From positions 1 through 64,000 of the IMG/VR virus record IMGVR_UViG_3300043777_000102: a DNA stretch of 64,000 bases; one strand, given 5' to 3'. Position numbers and translations under genes: made by a program. Below are positions 1-8,929 of the stretch, one piece after another. Position 1 is the stretch's first letter. Each line of letters begins with the position of its first letter. The notes under the pieces are model-generated. The model made no database searches. It was not told the origin of the DNA and saw only the letters and a list, made by a program, of their open reading frames with translations. This stretch comes from a virus.

Positions 1-33
1 TGGTTCGACGCGGAAGCGCGCCCGCGGCTCGGA

Positions 34-2238
34 GTGCGTGCCCCGACTTTCAGCCGCGCCTTCGAGTACTTGGACACCTTGGACGGTCCAATGACTATCC
101 TTGAAACCGGTTGCATCCGGAACCCCGGCAACTGGGAGGGCGACGGGCAGAGCACGGTGCTGTGGGATCGGTATGTGCACGAGCGCGCAAACGGATGGTT
201 CGTCTCGGTGGATTTCGACTTCGAGTCCGTGGAGAAAAGCCGCGTCCTAGTTGGACCCAGGTCCAACGTGGACTGCGCGGACAGCGTCATCTGGCTCTCT
301 CGGCAGGAACGGAGGAAGCCCGTTGACCTCCTCTACCTCGACTCCTTCGACTTCGAGATGGACGACCCGATCCCGAGCGCGCTGCATCACCTCAAGGAGC
401 TGTATGCCGCGCTGCCGCTGATCGGGCCTGACACCCTGGTGATGGTGGACGACTCGCCGATCAGCCTGGACGGCACGCCGAGCGGCACGATGCGGATCAC
501 GGGTAAGGGTCGGCTGGTCGCGGAGTATGCTGCCGAGTACGGGGCGACGCTCCAGTTCGCGCATTACCAAGTCGGCTGGACCGGCATGCACAAGCGGACC
601 AACGGGGCCGATTCGGTAGAGCGCCTGGTCGAGCGCGCCAAGGAGCATGCCGAGGCCGACCGCACACTGAACGCCGACGTGCTGTTCAAGATGGTACTGC
701 AGCAGACCCTTCCGATGGAGGACAACGCGGACCGCCATGCGCGCGCGGCCGCCTGCGTCTGGTTCGCCCGCAACGCCGTGCTCAAGGGCCTGCACGGCAC
801 TGCGGCCGACTGGTATCGACAGGCGCTGGTGGCCGACCCCCTGGGCGTGCACACGCGGCTGGAGCGCATCACCGAGGCTCTCCTGCCCAACAGCGCCTAC
901 CGGGAGGCGTTCACCGAGGCCGAGCGCGCGACGCGGATCGCGCCCAAGTACAGCGACGCCTGGCGGGCGCTGGGTCGTGTCGAGTACGAACGCGGCAAGG
1001 AGGCGGCGAGCGTCGCGGCCTACCAGCGGCAGCTTGAACTCGCGCCCGATGACCCGAGTGCGGCGCTCGACCGGGCGATCATCGCCTGCGAGGTGGAGGA
1101 CTATCCGACGGCGCGGACTCTGATTGAGTCCAAGGTTCTTGGCACCGAGCGCACGGCCGACGGCTACGTGGCGCTTGCGACAGCCGCCTATCGCGAGGCC
1201 GATTTCTACGAGGCGCTGATACTGTTCGGGGCCGCCGAGTGCGCCGGCTTCCGTGATACCGCCCTCCTCCAATGGAACAAGTCGCTGTCGCTGTTCGCCC
1301 TCGGCCGGCTCAAGGAGGGCTGGATCGCGCACGAGTTCCGCAAGGACGTGAAGGACCAGCCGGCGCTGTCCGGCGCGCCCAACCGCTTCACGCTGCCCAT
1401 GTGGAAGGGCGAACCCGCACCAGCTCGGCTGCACGTCCACCACGAGTCAGGCATGGGCGACAACCTGTGGGCGGCCCGGTTCTTCCCGCGGCTGGTCGAC
1501 GCCGGCTACGACGTCCGGTACGAGTGCCACGACGACCTTGTCGGCCTGATGCGCCGCAGCTTCCCCGATGTGAACGTGATCCGAGTCGCCGTGGATTGGC
1601 CTGGTGCGTTCGGCATCCCGCCGTTCGACTACCACATCCCGGTCGGCAGCCTCGCGCCGGTGTTCGGCGTGGACCTGGACACCGACACGTGGCCCGGACC
1701 GTACCTGGTGCCCGATCCGGAGAAGGTTGAGCACTACCGCAAGCTGGTGCCACCGGGATCGATCGGTTTGTGCTGGTCCGCCGGCATCCGGCCTGGCATC
1801 GCGGTGCGGCGGTTCGGGCGGCACAAGTCGATGGCTCTGGAGGACATGATGCTCCTGCCGCTGGTGCTGAGCGACCCGTGCTTCGTCTCGCTCCAGGTCG
1901 GCCCCGAGCGCGCCGAAGCGGCGCGACAACCGATGGTGAAGGACCTCCTGCCAGCCAAGCCCACCTGGGACGACACCGCGGCCCTGATCGCCTGCCTGGA
2001 CGCCGTGGTGACGGTGGACACCGGGGTGGCGCACGTCGCAGGGGCGATGGGGAAGCCGGTGTATCTGGCGCAGCACCTTGGCGGTAGCTGGCATTGGCTC
2101 ACTGGACATGCCGGCACGCGCTACGAGACCGAAAGCCCCTGGTATCCGTCGGTCCGCATCTACCGGCAGCAGAAGGTCGACGAGTGGGGCGACGTGATCG
2201 AGCGGATCGCGGCCGATCTGGCGGTGCGCGATGGCTGA
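34..2238 (+). CDS. Methyltransferase-like / TPR / glycosyltransferase-like fusion protein
   Basis: Three parts are visible in 734 aa. Residues about 1-200 look like a class I SAM-methyltransferase fold (LETGC near residue 23, then VMVDD). Residues about 235-440 are TPR-like helical repeats. Residues about 465-734 resemble GT9/heptosyltransferase-type glycosyltransferases (ESGMGDNLWAARFF, and VDTGVAHVAGAMGKPVY near 661). It probably modifies a glycan, on the virion or the host surface; substrate unknown. The frame is open to base 1 with no stop, and the GTG at 34 is only the first available start, so the gene may begin left of the window. It overlaps the next gene by 8 bases. Confidence 0.75.
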   Translation: MRAPTFSRAFEYLDTLDGPMTILETGCIRNPGNWEGDGQSTVLWDRYVHERANGWFVSVDFDFESVEKSRVLVGPRSNVDCADSVIWLSRQERRKPVDLLYLDSFDFEMDDPIPSALHHLKELYAALPLIGPDTLVMVDDSPISLDGTPSGTMRITGKGRLVAEYAAEYGATLQFAHYQVGWTGMHKRTNGADSVERLVERAKEHAEADRTLNADVLFKMVLQQTLPMEDNADRHARAAACVWFARNAVLKGLHGTAADWYRQALVADPLGVHTRLERITEALLPNSAYREAFTEAERATRIAPKYSDAWRALGRVEYERGKEAASVAAYQRQLELAPDDPSAALDRAIIACEVEDYPTARTLIESKVLGTERTADGYVALATAAYREADFYEALILFGAAECAGFRDTALLQWNKSLSLFALGRLKEGWIAHEFRKDVKDQPALSGAPNRFTLPMWKGEPAPARLHVHHESGMGDNLWAARFFPRLVDAGYDVRYECHDDLVGLMRRSFPDVNVIRVAVDWPGAFGIPPFDYHIPVGSLAPVFGVDLDTDTWPGPYLVPDPEKVEHYRKLVPPGSIGLCWSAGIRPGIAVRRFGRHKSMALEDMMLLPLVLSDPCFVSLQVGPERAEAARQPMVKDLLPAKPTWDDTAALIACLDAVVTVDTGVAHVAGAMGKPVYLAQHLGGSWHWLTGHAGTRYETESPWYPSVRIYRQQKVDEWGDVIERIAADLAVRDG

Positions 2239-2734
2239 CGACCGGCACTACAAGCCTGGGGACTGGTACTTTCTGGACGACCGATCCGGCTTCAAGGTCC
2301 GCAGTTCGAAGGCTCGTCTGCAGTGGGACAACGTGATGACCTCGGGCACGCACTGGAACCCGCGGCAGCCGCAGGACATGGTCCAGGGGGTGCTGGACCC
2401 GCAGGCGGTCCCATGGACACGCTCCCGGCAGGTAAACCAGTTCACCGTCCTCGCCACCTGGGTGACCGCCTTCGCCGCGCGGGGTGCCACATCCCTGTCG
2501 GTAAACGCCACCGTCGGCTTCCAGGTCGGGGATCTGTGTCAGGTGCCGCTGGACAACGGGAACATCTACCAGTTCTCGGTGACCGGCATCTCGGGCAATG
2601 TGCTACAGTTCGCGGCGCCCGGCTTGCCGAGCGGCTGCGGGGGCACCTTCGCTGACCCGCTCGAAAACACGGTTGTCGACATCACGGCCACCCAACGCGG
2701 AGGAACCTTCTCCGATGGCAGCATCACCCACTGA
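2231..2734 (+). CDS. Probable virion protein with shared beta-module
   Basis: 167 aa; family not recognised. Residues about 70-150 hold a beta-rich module (GATSLSV, VGDLCQVPLDNG, VLQFAAPGLPSG) that recurs in the next neck protein at 2870-3874 and in the gp10-like protein at 4419-5963. That and its place in the tail cluster suggest a structural role. The start overlaps the upstream gene by 8 bases, as expected for translational coupling. Confidence 0.75.
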   Translation: MADDRHYKPGDWYFLDDRSGFKVRSSKARLQWDNVMTSGTHWNPRQPQDMVQGVLDPQAVPWTRSRQVNQFTVLATWVTAFAARGATSLSVNATVGFQVGDLCQVPLDNGNIYQFSVTGISGNVLQFAAPGLPSGCGGTFADPLENTVVDITATQRGGTFSDGSITH

Positions 2735-2870
2735 GGCGCCGGTAGAGCGGATTGCGCGGATGATCGCTCGCGACCGAGATCAATCGGAAGACACCTGGGA
2801 GCGCCACATCCCGGAGGCCGTCGATGCGTATCTGGCCGACCAGCGCAAGCAGCCCGCAGAGGTCCGCTGA
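2715..2870 (+). CDS. Small hypothetical protein, 51 aa
   Basis: Charged, mostly helical peptide (starts MAASPTEAPVERIARMI). The ATG at 2715 has a GGAGGA Shine-Dalgarno about 10 bases upstream. The gene overlaps the end of the previous one by 20 bases, and its TGA shares a base with the ATG of the gp4-like gene. No function can be assigned; this may be a small virion or assembly factor. Confidence 0.6.
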   Translation: MAASPTEAPVERIARMIARDRDQSEDTWERHIPEAVDAYLADQRKQPAEVR

Positions 2871-3874
2871 TGGCCGTTCTCTCCACCTCGGGCGCCTACG
2901 TATATTCCCCGACCTTCATCGACATCGCCTCGGCGACGCTGCGGCTGACGCAGACGATCAACGAGGAGGAGACGGCGACCGGCGCGCAGCTCAACAACAC
3001 GCTCGCCGCGGCGAATGCCATGATCAAGGGCTGGCAGGTCTCGGGCATCCATCTCTGGTGCGAGGAGGAGTGCATCCTGTTCCCGCAGAAGGGGCAGACG
3101 CTCTACTCGCTGGGGTCGAGCAGCACGGACTATGCCACGCTGTATCAGTCGCTCAGCCAGACCTACCTGTCGGCGACGGCTCTGGCCGGCGCATCCAGCG
3201 TGACCGTCGCCAACGTGGCCGGCTTTGTGTCGGGCCAGTTCATCGGCATCCAGCTCGACTCGGGCGTCAATTTCTGGACGACGATCAACGGTGCGCCGGC
3301 CGGCAACGTGGTGACGCTGACGGCGCCCCTGCCATCCCAGGCCTCCTCAAGCACCACCCAGGTCTGCTGGTCCTATGCAACGCCGCTGGTCCGCCCGCTG
3401 CGCTGCTACACCATGCGCCGGTACATCTACGCCTCGGGCATCGAAAACCCGATGATCATGCTGAGTCGGACCGACTACCAGAACCTACCGAACAAGCAGA
3501 CCCCGGGCACGATCACCCAGGCGTTCTTCGATCCGCAGACCGGCCAGGGTGCCTACCAGGCACCGCTCGCCCAGGTGAACCTCTGGCCGTCGCCGGTCGA
3601 TTACACCTCGGGCTTCCGGTTCACGGCGCAGCGCCCATTGCAGGACCTGGCGAACCTCGCGAACCTGCCGGACCTACCCGTCGAGTGGACCGCAGCGATC
3701 AAATGGAACCTCGCGCAAGAGGTCATGGGCGAGCTGGGCACCCCGACGGACCAGCAGCAGCTCATCAACACGATGGCGCCGATGTGGTTTCAGCGGATCC
3801 AGCAGTGGGATCGTGAGCCGGAAGGCATCCGGTTCGGCGTGGCGTTCGAGCCGGGCTATCGGGTCGGCATCTGA
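2870..3874 (+). CDS. P22 gp4-like tail accessory / head-to-tail adaptor
   Basis: 334 aa. The N-terminus (ASATLRLTQTINEEE, then ANAMIKGWQ and LWCEEECILFPQKGQ) and the C-terminus (LWPSPVD, then WTAAIKWNLAQEVM) match the P22 gp4 / tail accessory factor family, which sits below the portal and starts the neck. Residues about 105-160 are an inserted beta-module (GASSVTVANVAGF, IGIQLDSG, VTLTAPLPSQ) also found in both flanking structural proteins. The next virion protein is the gp10-like gene, as in P22-type neck clusters. Confidence 0.85.
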   Translation: MAVLSTSGAYVYSPTFIDIASATLRLTQTINEEETATGAQLNNTLAAANAMIKGWQVSGIHLWCEEECILFPQKGQTLYSLGSSSTDYATLYQSLSQTYLSATALAGASSVTVANVAGFVSGQFIGIQLDSGVNFWTTINGAPAGNVVTLTAPLPSQASSSTTQVCWSYATPLVRPLRCYTMRRYIYASGIENPMIMLSRTDYQNLPNKQTPGTITQAFFDPQTGQGAYQAPLAQVNLWPSPVDYTSGFRFTAQRPLQDLANLANLPDLPVEWTAAIKWNLAQEVMGELGTPTDQQQLINTMAPMWFQRIQQWDREPEGIRFGVAFEPGYRVGI

Positions 3875-4419
3875 TGCGGACATTCGACACCGGGAGCGCG
3901 CTGTTCGGCATTGAAGCGCCTGCCGCGCGCACGATGGGTTCTCACCAGTCCGCGGCCGCTCAAAGCACGACTTGGCTGACGCCGCCCGAGATCATCCTCG
4001 CGCTCGGTCCGTTTGACCTCGATCCGTGCGCCTGTCCGTTGCCGCGACCTTGGCCGACTGCCGCGACGCAGTGGACTCGCGCCGATGGCTCCCTGGCGCG
4101 CGCATGGACCGGTCGGGTGTGGCTCAATCCGCCATTCGGCCCCAAGGACGTCGTGACGGCCTTCATGCGTCGGATGGCCGACCACAACCACGGCACCGCG
4201 TTGCTGTTCGCTCGCACCGAGACCGCGCTGTTCTTCGAGACCGTGTGGGGTAAAGCGTCGGCGCTCCTGTTCCTGAAGGGGCGCCCGCATTTCCACCGCG
4301 CCGATGGGAAGCGCGCACGGGCCAACAGCGGAGCGCCGGTGGTGCTGATCGCGTACGGCGTATCCGATGCGGAACGCCTCCGGGCCTCCGGACTGCCGGG
4401 TGCCTGGGTCGCCCTCTGA
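3874..4419 (+). CDS. Phage Dam-type adenine-N6 DNA methyltransferase
   Basis: 181 aa. STTWLTPP (31-38), DPCACP (50-55) and LNPPFG (84-89) are the signatures of the phage DNA N-6-adenine methyltransferase family; NPPF is the catalytic motif. It would methylate phage DNA, possibly against host restriction. It is oddly placed between two neck genes, with one-base overlaps at both ends, so it is expressed late with structural proteins. Confidence 0.88.
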   Translation: MRTFDTGSALFGIEAPAARTMGSHQSAAAQSTTWLTPPEIILALGPFDLDPCACPLPRPWPTAATQWTRADGSLARAWTGRVWLNPPFGPKDVVTAFMRRMADHNHGTALLFARTETALFFETVWGKASALLFLKGRPHFHRADGKRARANSGAPVVLIAYGVSDAERLRASGLPGAWVAL

Positions 4420-5963
4420 TGCCTCCCTTCCAATTTGCTGCGGCCGCATACCAAGCCCGAAGCACGCAGCTTCTCGCGCAGCAGTGCATCAACGCCTTCG
4501 TCGAGACGACGCCCAAGGACGCCAAGACACCGGTCCCGATCTATGGCACGCCCGGCCTGAGCGTCTTCATCCGCGCCGGTAACGGGCCGATCAACGGCGC
4601 GTGGGTGATGGCGGGGAACCTGTATTTCCTGTCGGGCGGCGCGCTGTACGAGGTGCTGGCATCCAGCGTCATGACCAATCCCGACGGGTCGGTGTCGGCC
4701 TCGGCCACGCTGATCGGCCAGACCACCATCGGCGGGATCGCGTCGCTCGCGGATAACGGCCTGCAGCTCGTAATGGTCGACGGCTCGGCCGGCTGGATTT
4801 ACCAGCCTGGCGGCCTGAACCTGGTCACCACCGCCACGGACAGCCCGGCCAATGTGGTCACGGCCACGGTTCAGGGCACCACCACCAATGGCGACGTCGT
4901 CAGCCTGGTGGCGACAGCCGCTCAAATCTCGGGCTCGCCGGTGACCGTTCAGGCGACCTCCAGCCCGTCGTCGAACACCGCGACCATCGCTCAGGCTCTG
5001 GCGGCGGCGATCAACGGCAACGGCTCATTCTCGGCGGCCGGCGTATCGGCGCTGGTCAACGGATCCACCATCGCGCTCAGCGGGCCGGCGACCTATTCGA
5101 TCGCCTGGACCTCGTCGACGTCCGGCGCGGCCACCGAGTACGTCACCTTCGGCTCGGCGGTTGTCCAGGGCGCCACCCAGGTCGCTGCCAACATCACCGG
5201 CACAGTCACCGCAGGCGATACGCTCCTGATCCCCTTGGACAGCGGCGCCACCTTCACCACCACGGCGACCCAGACCGTCGGGCCGTCGAGCGGCATCCTG
5301 TACTGGGCCGATCCGCTGCCGTCGCAGGTCAGCGCGGGCGCGGCGATTATCGACCCGGGCAACTACCTCGCGCAGATCGAAGCCCCCGCCTTCATGCCGG
5401 CGAACGTCGTCACGTACATGGACGGCTACTTCGTCTTCAACGCCTCGGGAACGCGGCAATTCTTCCTGTCGGGAATCAACGACGGGACGCAGTACAGCGG
5501 CCTGGACTTCGCCACCGCGACGGCGAACACGGGCGACGTCATGACCGTGGTGAATTTCCACGAGCAGCTGCTGATTATGACCAACAAGCCGAGCATCGAG
5601 GTCTGGTACGACTCCGGGGCGTCGGCCTTTCCCTTCCAGCGATATGACGGGGCCTACATCCAGCGCGGGATCGCGGCGTCGCTCGCCTTCTGCTCCGAGG
5701 ACAACACCGTCTTCTGGATGGGGGACGACGGGATCGTGTACCGGCTCAATGGCTTCCTGCCGCAGCGGATCAGCACGTTCGCCATGGAGCATGCCTGGGC
5801 GCAGTATCCGCAGCGCTACCTCGACTGCTTCATGTTCGTGCTGGACCAGGAGGGCCACAAATTCGTGGTCTGCCAGTTCCCGTCGGGCAACCAGACCTGG
5901 GTGTACGACATCTCGACGCAGCTTTGGCACCAGCGGGAAAGCTGGGGTACGCCTTGGGTGTGA
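4419..5963 (+). CDS. P22 gp10-like neck protein, lacking the usual C-terminal part
   Basis: 514 aa. The N-terminus (ARSTQLLAQQCINAFVE, then TPVPIYGTPGLSVF) and middle (MTVVNFHEQLLIM, IQRGIAASLAF, VFWMGDDGIVYRLNG, WVYDISTQLWHQRESW) match P22 gp10-type packaged-DNA stabilisation proteins, which plug the portal-gp4 channel. About 200 residues (roughly 140-320) are an inserted beta-rich region containing the module shared with the two structural genes upstream. The protein stops just after the LWHxRxSW motif, where family members normally continue with WRG...LVGD...DPV-IIGAYLD. That missing half is found twice downstream (8930-11800 and 13011-13991). Confidence 0.85.
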   Translation: MPPFQFAAAAYQARSTQLLAQQCINAFVETTPKDAKTPVPIYGTPGLSVFIRAGNGPINGAWVMAGNLYFLSGGALYEVLASSVMTNPDGSVSASATLIGQTTIGGIASLADNGLQLVMVDGSAGWIYQPGGLNLVTTATDSPANVVTATVQGTTTNGDVVSLVATAAQISGSPVTVQATSSPSSNTATIAQALAAAINGNGSFSAAGVSALVNGSTIALSGPATYSIAWTSSTSGAATEYVTFGSAVVQGATQVAANITGTVTAGDTLLIPLDSGATFTTTATQTVGPSSGILYWADPLPSQVSAGAAIIDPGNYLAQIEAPAFMPANVVTYMDGYFVFNASGTRQFFLSGINDGTQYSGLDFATATANTGDVMTVVNFHEQLLIMTNKPSIEVWYDSGASAFPFQRYDGAYIQRGIAASLAFCSEDNTVFWMGDDGIVYRLNGFLPQRISTFAMEHAWAQYPQRYLDCFMFVLDQEGHKFVVCQFPSGNQTWVYDISTQLWHQRESWGTPWV

Positions 5964-6180
5964 GGGTGCGCATTGCGTCCTGCGCGTGACGGACTCGCTC
6001 GCCCAGTTACGGGGTGCCGGGTCGCAACTCCCAGCCTAAACCATACCGTCGGACTGATCGCGCCGCGGACGCGACCCACCCGCAGCGACGGTATAGCACA
6101 TCGCGCCAGACTGCGGCATATTCCCATCACGCACGCCGCGCCAGCAGCCGCGGCTCCCCTGATACAGCGGAGCATCGGCC
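5964..6180. repeat. Intergenic region with nested inverted repeat
   Basis: No convincing gene. Two 9-base arms, ATACCGTCG at 6043-6051 and CGACGGTAT at 6086-6094, are perfect inverted repeats. Between them sits a second stem, TCGCG at 6058-6062 and CGCGA at 6070-6074. There is no clear T-run, so it is not a classic terminator. It lies where the gp10-like coding sequence breaks off. Confidence 0.5.
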
Positions 6181-6648
6181 ATGCCCAACTATGCGATCAA
6201 CAACGAACTCGGCGGCACCCAGCAGAACCTGACCTCGACCTACAAGACCCTGGTCGCGGCCACAGCGCAGACCACCGGACTCAAGCGGTTCAAGGTCTAT
6301 GACATCCTGATCGGCACCGACGGCACGCCGGCGGACAACGCCATCGACTTCGACGTGGTGCGCCAGACCGCGGCGGGCACCTCGACCCCGGTGGTTCCGC
6401 AGGCGTTGGACCCGGCCGACGGCGCGGCCGTGACGGTCGGCAGCGTGAACTTCACCGCCGAGGGCACGACCACCTCGTCCAGCCAGGTGCTGTTCCTCGG
6501 CATCAACCAGCGTGCGTCCTACCGCTGGGTGTGCGCGCCGGGCTCCGAACTTGTGGCGCCAGCGACCAACCTGGCCGGCTTCGCGATGCGGATGAAGTCG
6601 GCGGCGTACACCTCGACGGCGACCTGCGCGACCCTGATCAGCGAGTGA
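6181..6648 (+). CDS. Conserved-looking virion-region protein
   Basis: 155 aa, beta-rich, starts MPNYAINNELGGTQQNLTST; not a family I can name. Composition (Thr/Ala-rich, few charges) suits a structural protein made in quantity. It is the first gene after the noncoding gap behind the gp10-like gene. Confidence 0.7.
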   Translation: MPNYAINNELGGTQQNLTSTYKTLVAATAQTTGLKRFKVYDILIGTDGTPADNAIDFDVVRQTAAGTSTPVVPQALDPADGAAVTVGSVNFTAEGTTTSSSQVLFLGINQRASYRWVCAPGSELVAPATNLAGFAMRMKSAAYTSTATCATLISE

Positions 6649-6651
6649 TCG

Positions 6652-6954
6652 GTGCGGAACGCGGGCGGCTACGGGCAGATCATCTGCGACGATCCGCAGC
6701 GCGCGGTCGTCGTCGATAAGCTGTCCGGGCAGCGGCTGCCGCCGGAAGTCGACACGTTCGGGTGCCGTCATTGCAATCGGGTGGTGTTCGTCCCGGTCAA
6801 GGCCGATCCGGCGACCATCGGCGGCATGTGCTACGGCTGCATGGGGCTGATCTGCTCGGGCTGCGTGGCGACCGGCAAGTGCGACCCGCTGGAGGCCAAG
6901 TTGGAGCGCATGGAGCGCCGGCAGGACACGCTGCGATCGTACGGCATGGCATAG
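6652..6954 (+). CDS. Small Cys-rich (zinc-binding) protein
   Basis: 100 aa with a GTG start. Cysteine pattern CRHC, CYGC, CSGC, then a single C (residues about 38-77) suggests a zinc ribbon or double knuckle, followed by a charged helix (EAKLERMERRQD). Partner and function unknown. Confidence 0.7.
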   Translation: MRNAGGYGQIICDDPQRAVVVDKLSGQRLPPEVDTFGCRHCNRVVFVPVKADPATIGGMCYGCMGLICSGCVATGKCDPLEAKLERMERRQDTLRSYGMA

Positions 6955-6963
6955 GAGAGCACA

Positions 6964-7305
6964 GTGAGCGGCAGCGATTCCTGGGCACAGCTTTCGACGG
7001 CACAGCAGAACGAAATCCTCGCCTTCATGCCGATGTTCAGGTCGAACATCAGCGCATTGGCGATCTCGCTGCGGGTGCTGAACGAGTACATGAACCTATG
7101 GAACAACGGCGGCCTCTCGGCATTGGTCAGTGTCTTGGCGCCGTCGACGACGATCCCCGACACTACGGGATTGGCTGGAGCACAACCTCTCCTAGCGTCG
7201 GATGTGACAGGCACCATGACCAGCGCGCAGGGCTTGCTCGCATCCTACTACGCCGCGGCGGATCTGGCGGAGTTCGTGAAGATCGCCGGACCGCCGAACG
7301 TCTAG
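6964..7305 (+). CDS. Hypothetical helical protein
   Basis: 113 aa, GTG start behind a GGAGAG ribosome site. Mostly helical (ISALAISLRVLNEYM), no recognised domain. It lies directly in front of the beta-helix gene, so it may be a small tail-associated protein. Confidence 0.65.
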   Translation: MSGSDSWAQLSTAQQNEILAFMPMFRSNISALAISLRVLNEYMNLWNNGGLSALVSVLAPSTTIPDTTGLAGAQPLLASDVTGTMTSAQGLLASYYAAADLAEFVKIAGPPNV

Positions 7306-7308
7306 CCA

Positions 7309-8607
7309 ATGGCCATCAACGCAACGGCTGTATGGCGGGTTCGGCCGAGTGGCTCCAACACAAACGGGGGTGGCTACGATGCCGGCATAGTTGGCGCCGG
7401 GACCGACTACTCGCAGCAGAACTCGGCACAGGCTAGTGGGACGCACGGGACTGCTACAGGCACCACGGCATTCAGCGATACTGTGGCAGCGAACTTCACA
7501 TCGGCGATGGTGGGGAACGCGCTCTATATAACTGGCACAGGATTGACAACTGGGTTTTACTTCTGCACCGCTTACAGCAGCGCCACCGCCATTACTCTCG
7601 ATCGTTCTCCCGGGACTGGCACGGTTGGGACTTGGCATCTTGGTGGCGGCTGGGCGGACTTCTGGACGAACACGACGAGCAGCGGTCCGTTGGTGCCTGG
7701 AAACACTGTCTACATTCTCGGCAGCGGTGTGCCGAACCCATCATCCTATACCTATGATTATTCCCCATCGACCTACTTCACACCAGCTTCCGGGTCGAGT
7801 ACGACCGGCAGCATCACCTTCGCTGGCGATCCATCCACTCCGAACTACTCAACCGGCGGAATGCCTTGCATCAAGACGCAAGGGTTACTATTCTTCAGCA
7901 ACGCTTACATTATCATGCAGAGCCTATATTTTGTGTGCGCTGCGGCAAATTTTGGGTCTGATGGTATAGCCGGTGGCAATAGTGGTTCACTACAGGTAAT
8001 AAAAAGCTGCGTTCTCGACCAGTTCGGATACGACGTTGCGCTTTCTGGGACAGGCTCCGGAGTTGCCGCACATATTTTTTCCTCTGAGGTATTCAGCTCC
8101 CAAGCCAAGGTATCGACGAACGCCAACTACGCTATCGGGTTGATCCAGGCCTATGGTTGTATCCTGCAAAATTGTAATATCCACGATTGCATTGGCCCAG
8201 CGGTCACCATATCGAGAATGGCGAGTGTAACCGGAAATATCATCGCAAAGAATGGCGGGGTTGGGCTACTCATAAGCAATGGAGGGTCGAACTTTTTTCA
8301 GCATGTCAGCAACAACACGATCGACGCTAATGTTGGTAACGGGATAGAGTTCGACTCTCAACAGAGTCTGGCTGTAACAACCTGCATTAACAACATCATC
8401 TCGGGACACGTAACGGCCTCGACCTATGGCCTGACGGTAGACTCTGGGACGGCTGCGGCGAACACCCTCGTGGCTCTGTTCTGCGATTACAACACTTTCT
8501 ACAACAACGCGACCAACTACAACGCCATTAGCGCAGGCCCGCACGACACGGCTCTCGGCACGACCCCTTACGTAGCCCAATCCACTGAAAACTACACGCT
8601 GGCATAG
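7309..8607 (+). CDS. Parallel beta-helix tail protein (tailspike-like)
   Basis: 432 aa. Residues about 180-400 show the repeated short strands and Asn/Gly turns of a right-handed parallel beta-helix (for example ILQNCNIHDCIGPAVTIS, VTGNIIAKNGG, NNTIDANVGNGIEF, YNTFYNNATNYN). Such folds bind or cut surface polysaccharide in tailspikes. No catalytic residues can be assigned. The gene is visibly richer in A/T than its neighbours, a common sign of recent exchange in receptor-binding genes. Confidence 0.75.
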   Translation: MAINATAVWRVRPSGSNTNGGGYDAGIVGAGTDYSQQNSAQASGTHGTATGTTAFSDTVAANFTSAMVGNALYITGTGLTTGFYFCTAYSSATAITLDRSPGTGTVGTWHLGGGWADFWTNTTSSGPLVPGNTVYILGSGVPNPSSYTYDYSPSTYFTPASGSSTTGSITFAGDPSTPNYSTGGMPCIKTQGLLFFSNAYIIMQSLYFVCAAANFGSDGIAGGNSGSLQVIKSCVLDQFGYDVALSGTGSGVAAHIFSSEVFSSQAKVSTNANYAIGLIQAYGCILQNCNIHDCIGPAVTISRMASVTGNIIAKNGGVGLLISNGGSNFFQHVSNNTIDANVGNGIEFDSQQSLAVTTCINNIISGHVTASTYGLTVDSGTAAANTLVALFCDYNTFYNNATNYNAISAGPHDTALGTTPYVAQSTENYTLA

Positions 8608-8928
8608 ATGACCGTCCTCACACCCAGCAACGCCCTGCCGGGTGCACCGTTCCAGCAGCATCTCGCGAGCCAAACGACCACCGTTACGTCCTACGTCTAC
8701 CCCGGCGCGGTCCAGCCTCAATCCACATTGCCTGCGGTGCTGTCCTACACGAACGCGCTGCCGAATGCGCCCTTTCCACAGCACCTCGCCGGCCAGACCA
8801 CGACCGTCCAGGCGTTCATTTTCCCTGGGGCGGTGCAGCCGAGCGCCGCTGGGGCTGCATTCACCTGGCTCGGCATGACGCCGCTGAGCGAGCCGATTCG
8901 CCTGAACCCGGAGATGGTGGGCTACTGA
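8608..8928 (+). CDS. Short repeat protein with terminal LSEP motif
   Basis: 106 aa, starting directly after the stop of the beta-helix gene. It has two copies of a roughly 45-residue unit (NALPGAPFQQHLASQTTTV then YPGAVQP; second copy NALPNAPFPQHLAGQTTTV). The last 20 residues contain TPLSEPIR, a partial copy of the repeat that fills the next gene. Probably part of the same appendage; function unknown. Confidence 0.65.
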   Translation: MTVLTPSNALPGAPFQQHLASQTTTVTSYVYPGAVQPQSTLPAVLSYTNALPNAPFPQHLAGQTTTVQAFIFPGAVQPSAAGAAFTWLGMTPLSEPIRLNPEMVGY

Positions 8929-8929
8929 G

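Noticed and set aside
5930-6180. Frameshift as cause of the short gp10-like protein
   Set aside because: No frame after 5963 encodes the expected C-terminal block; the block exists far downstream, so this is a split, not a local frameshift.
5973-6302. Rightward frames across the gap after the gp10-like gene
   Set aside because: Arg/Pro/His-rich, no ribosome site, and they run into the confident gene at 6181 in another frame.
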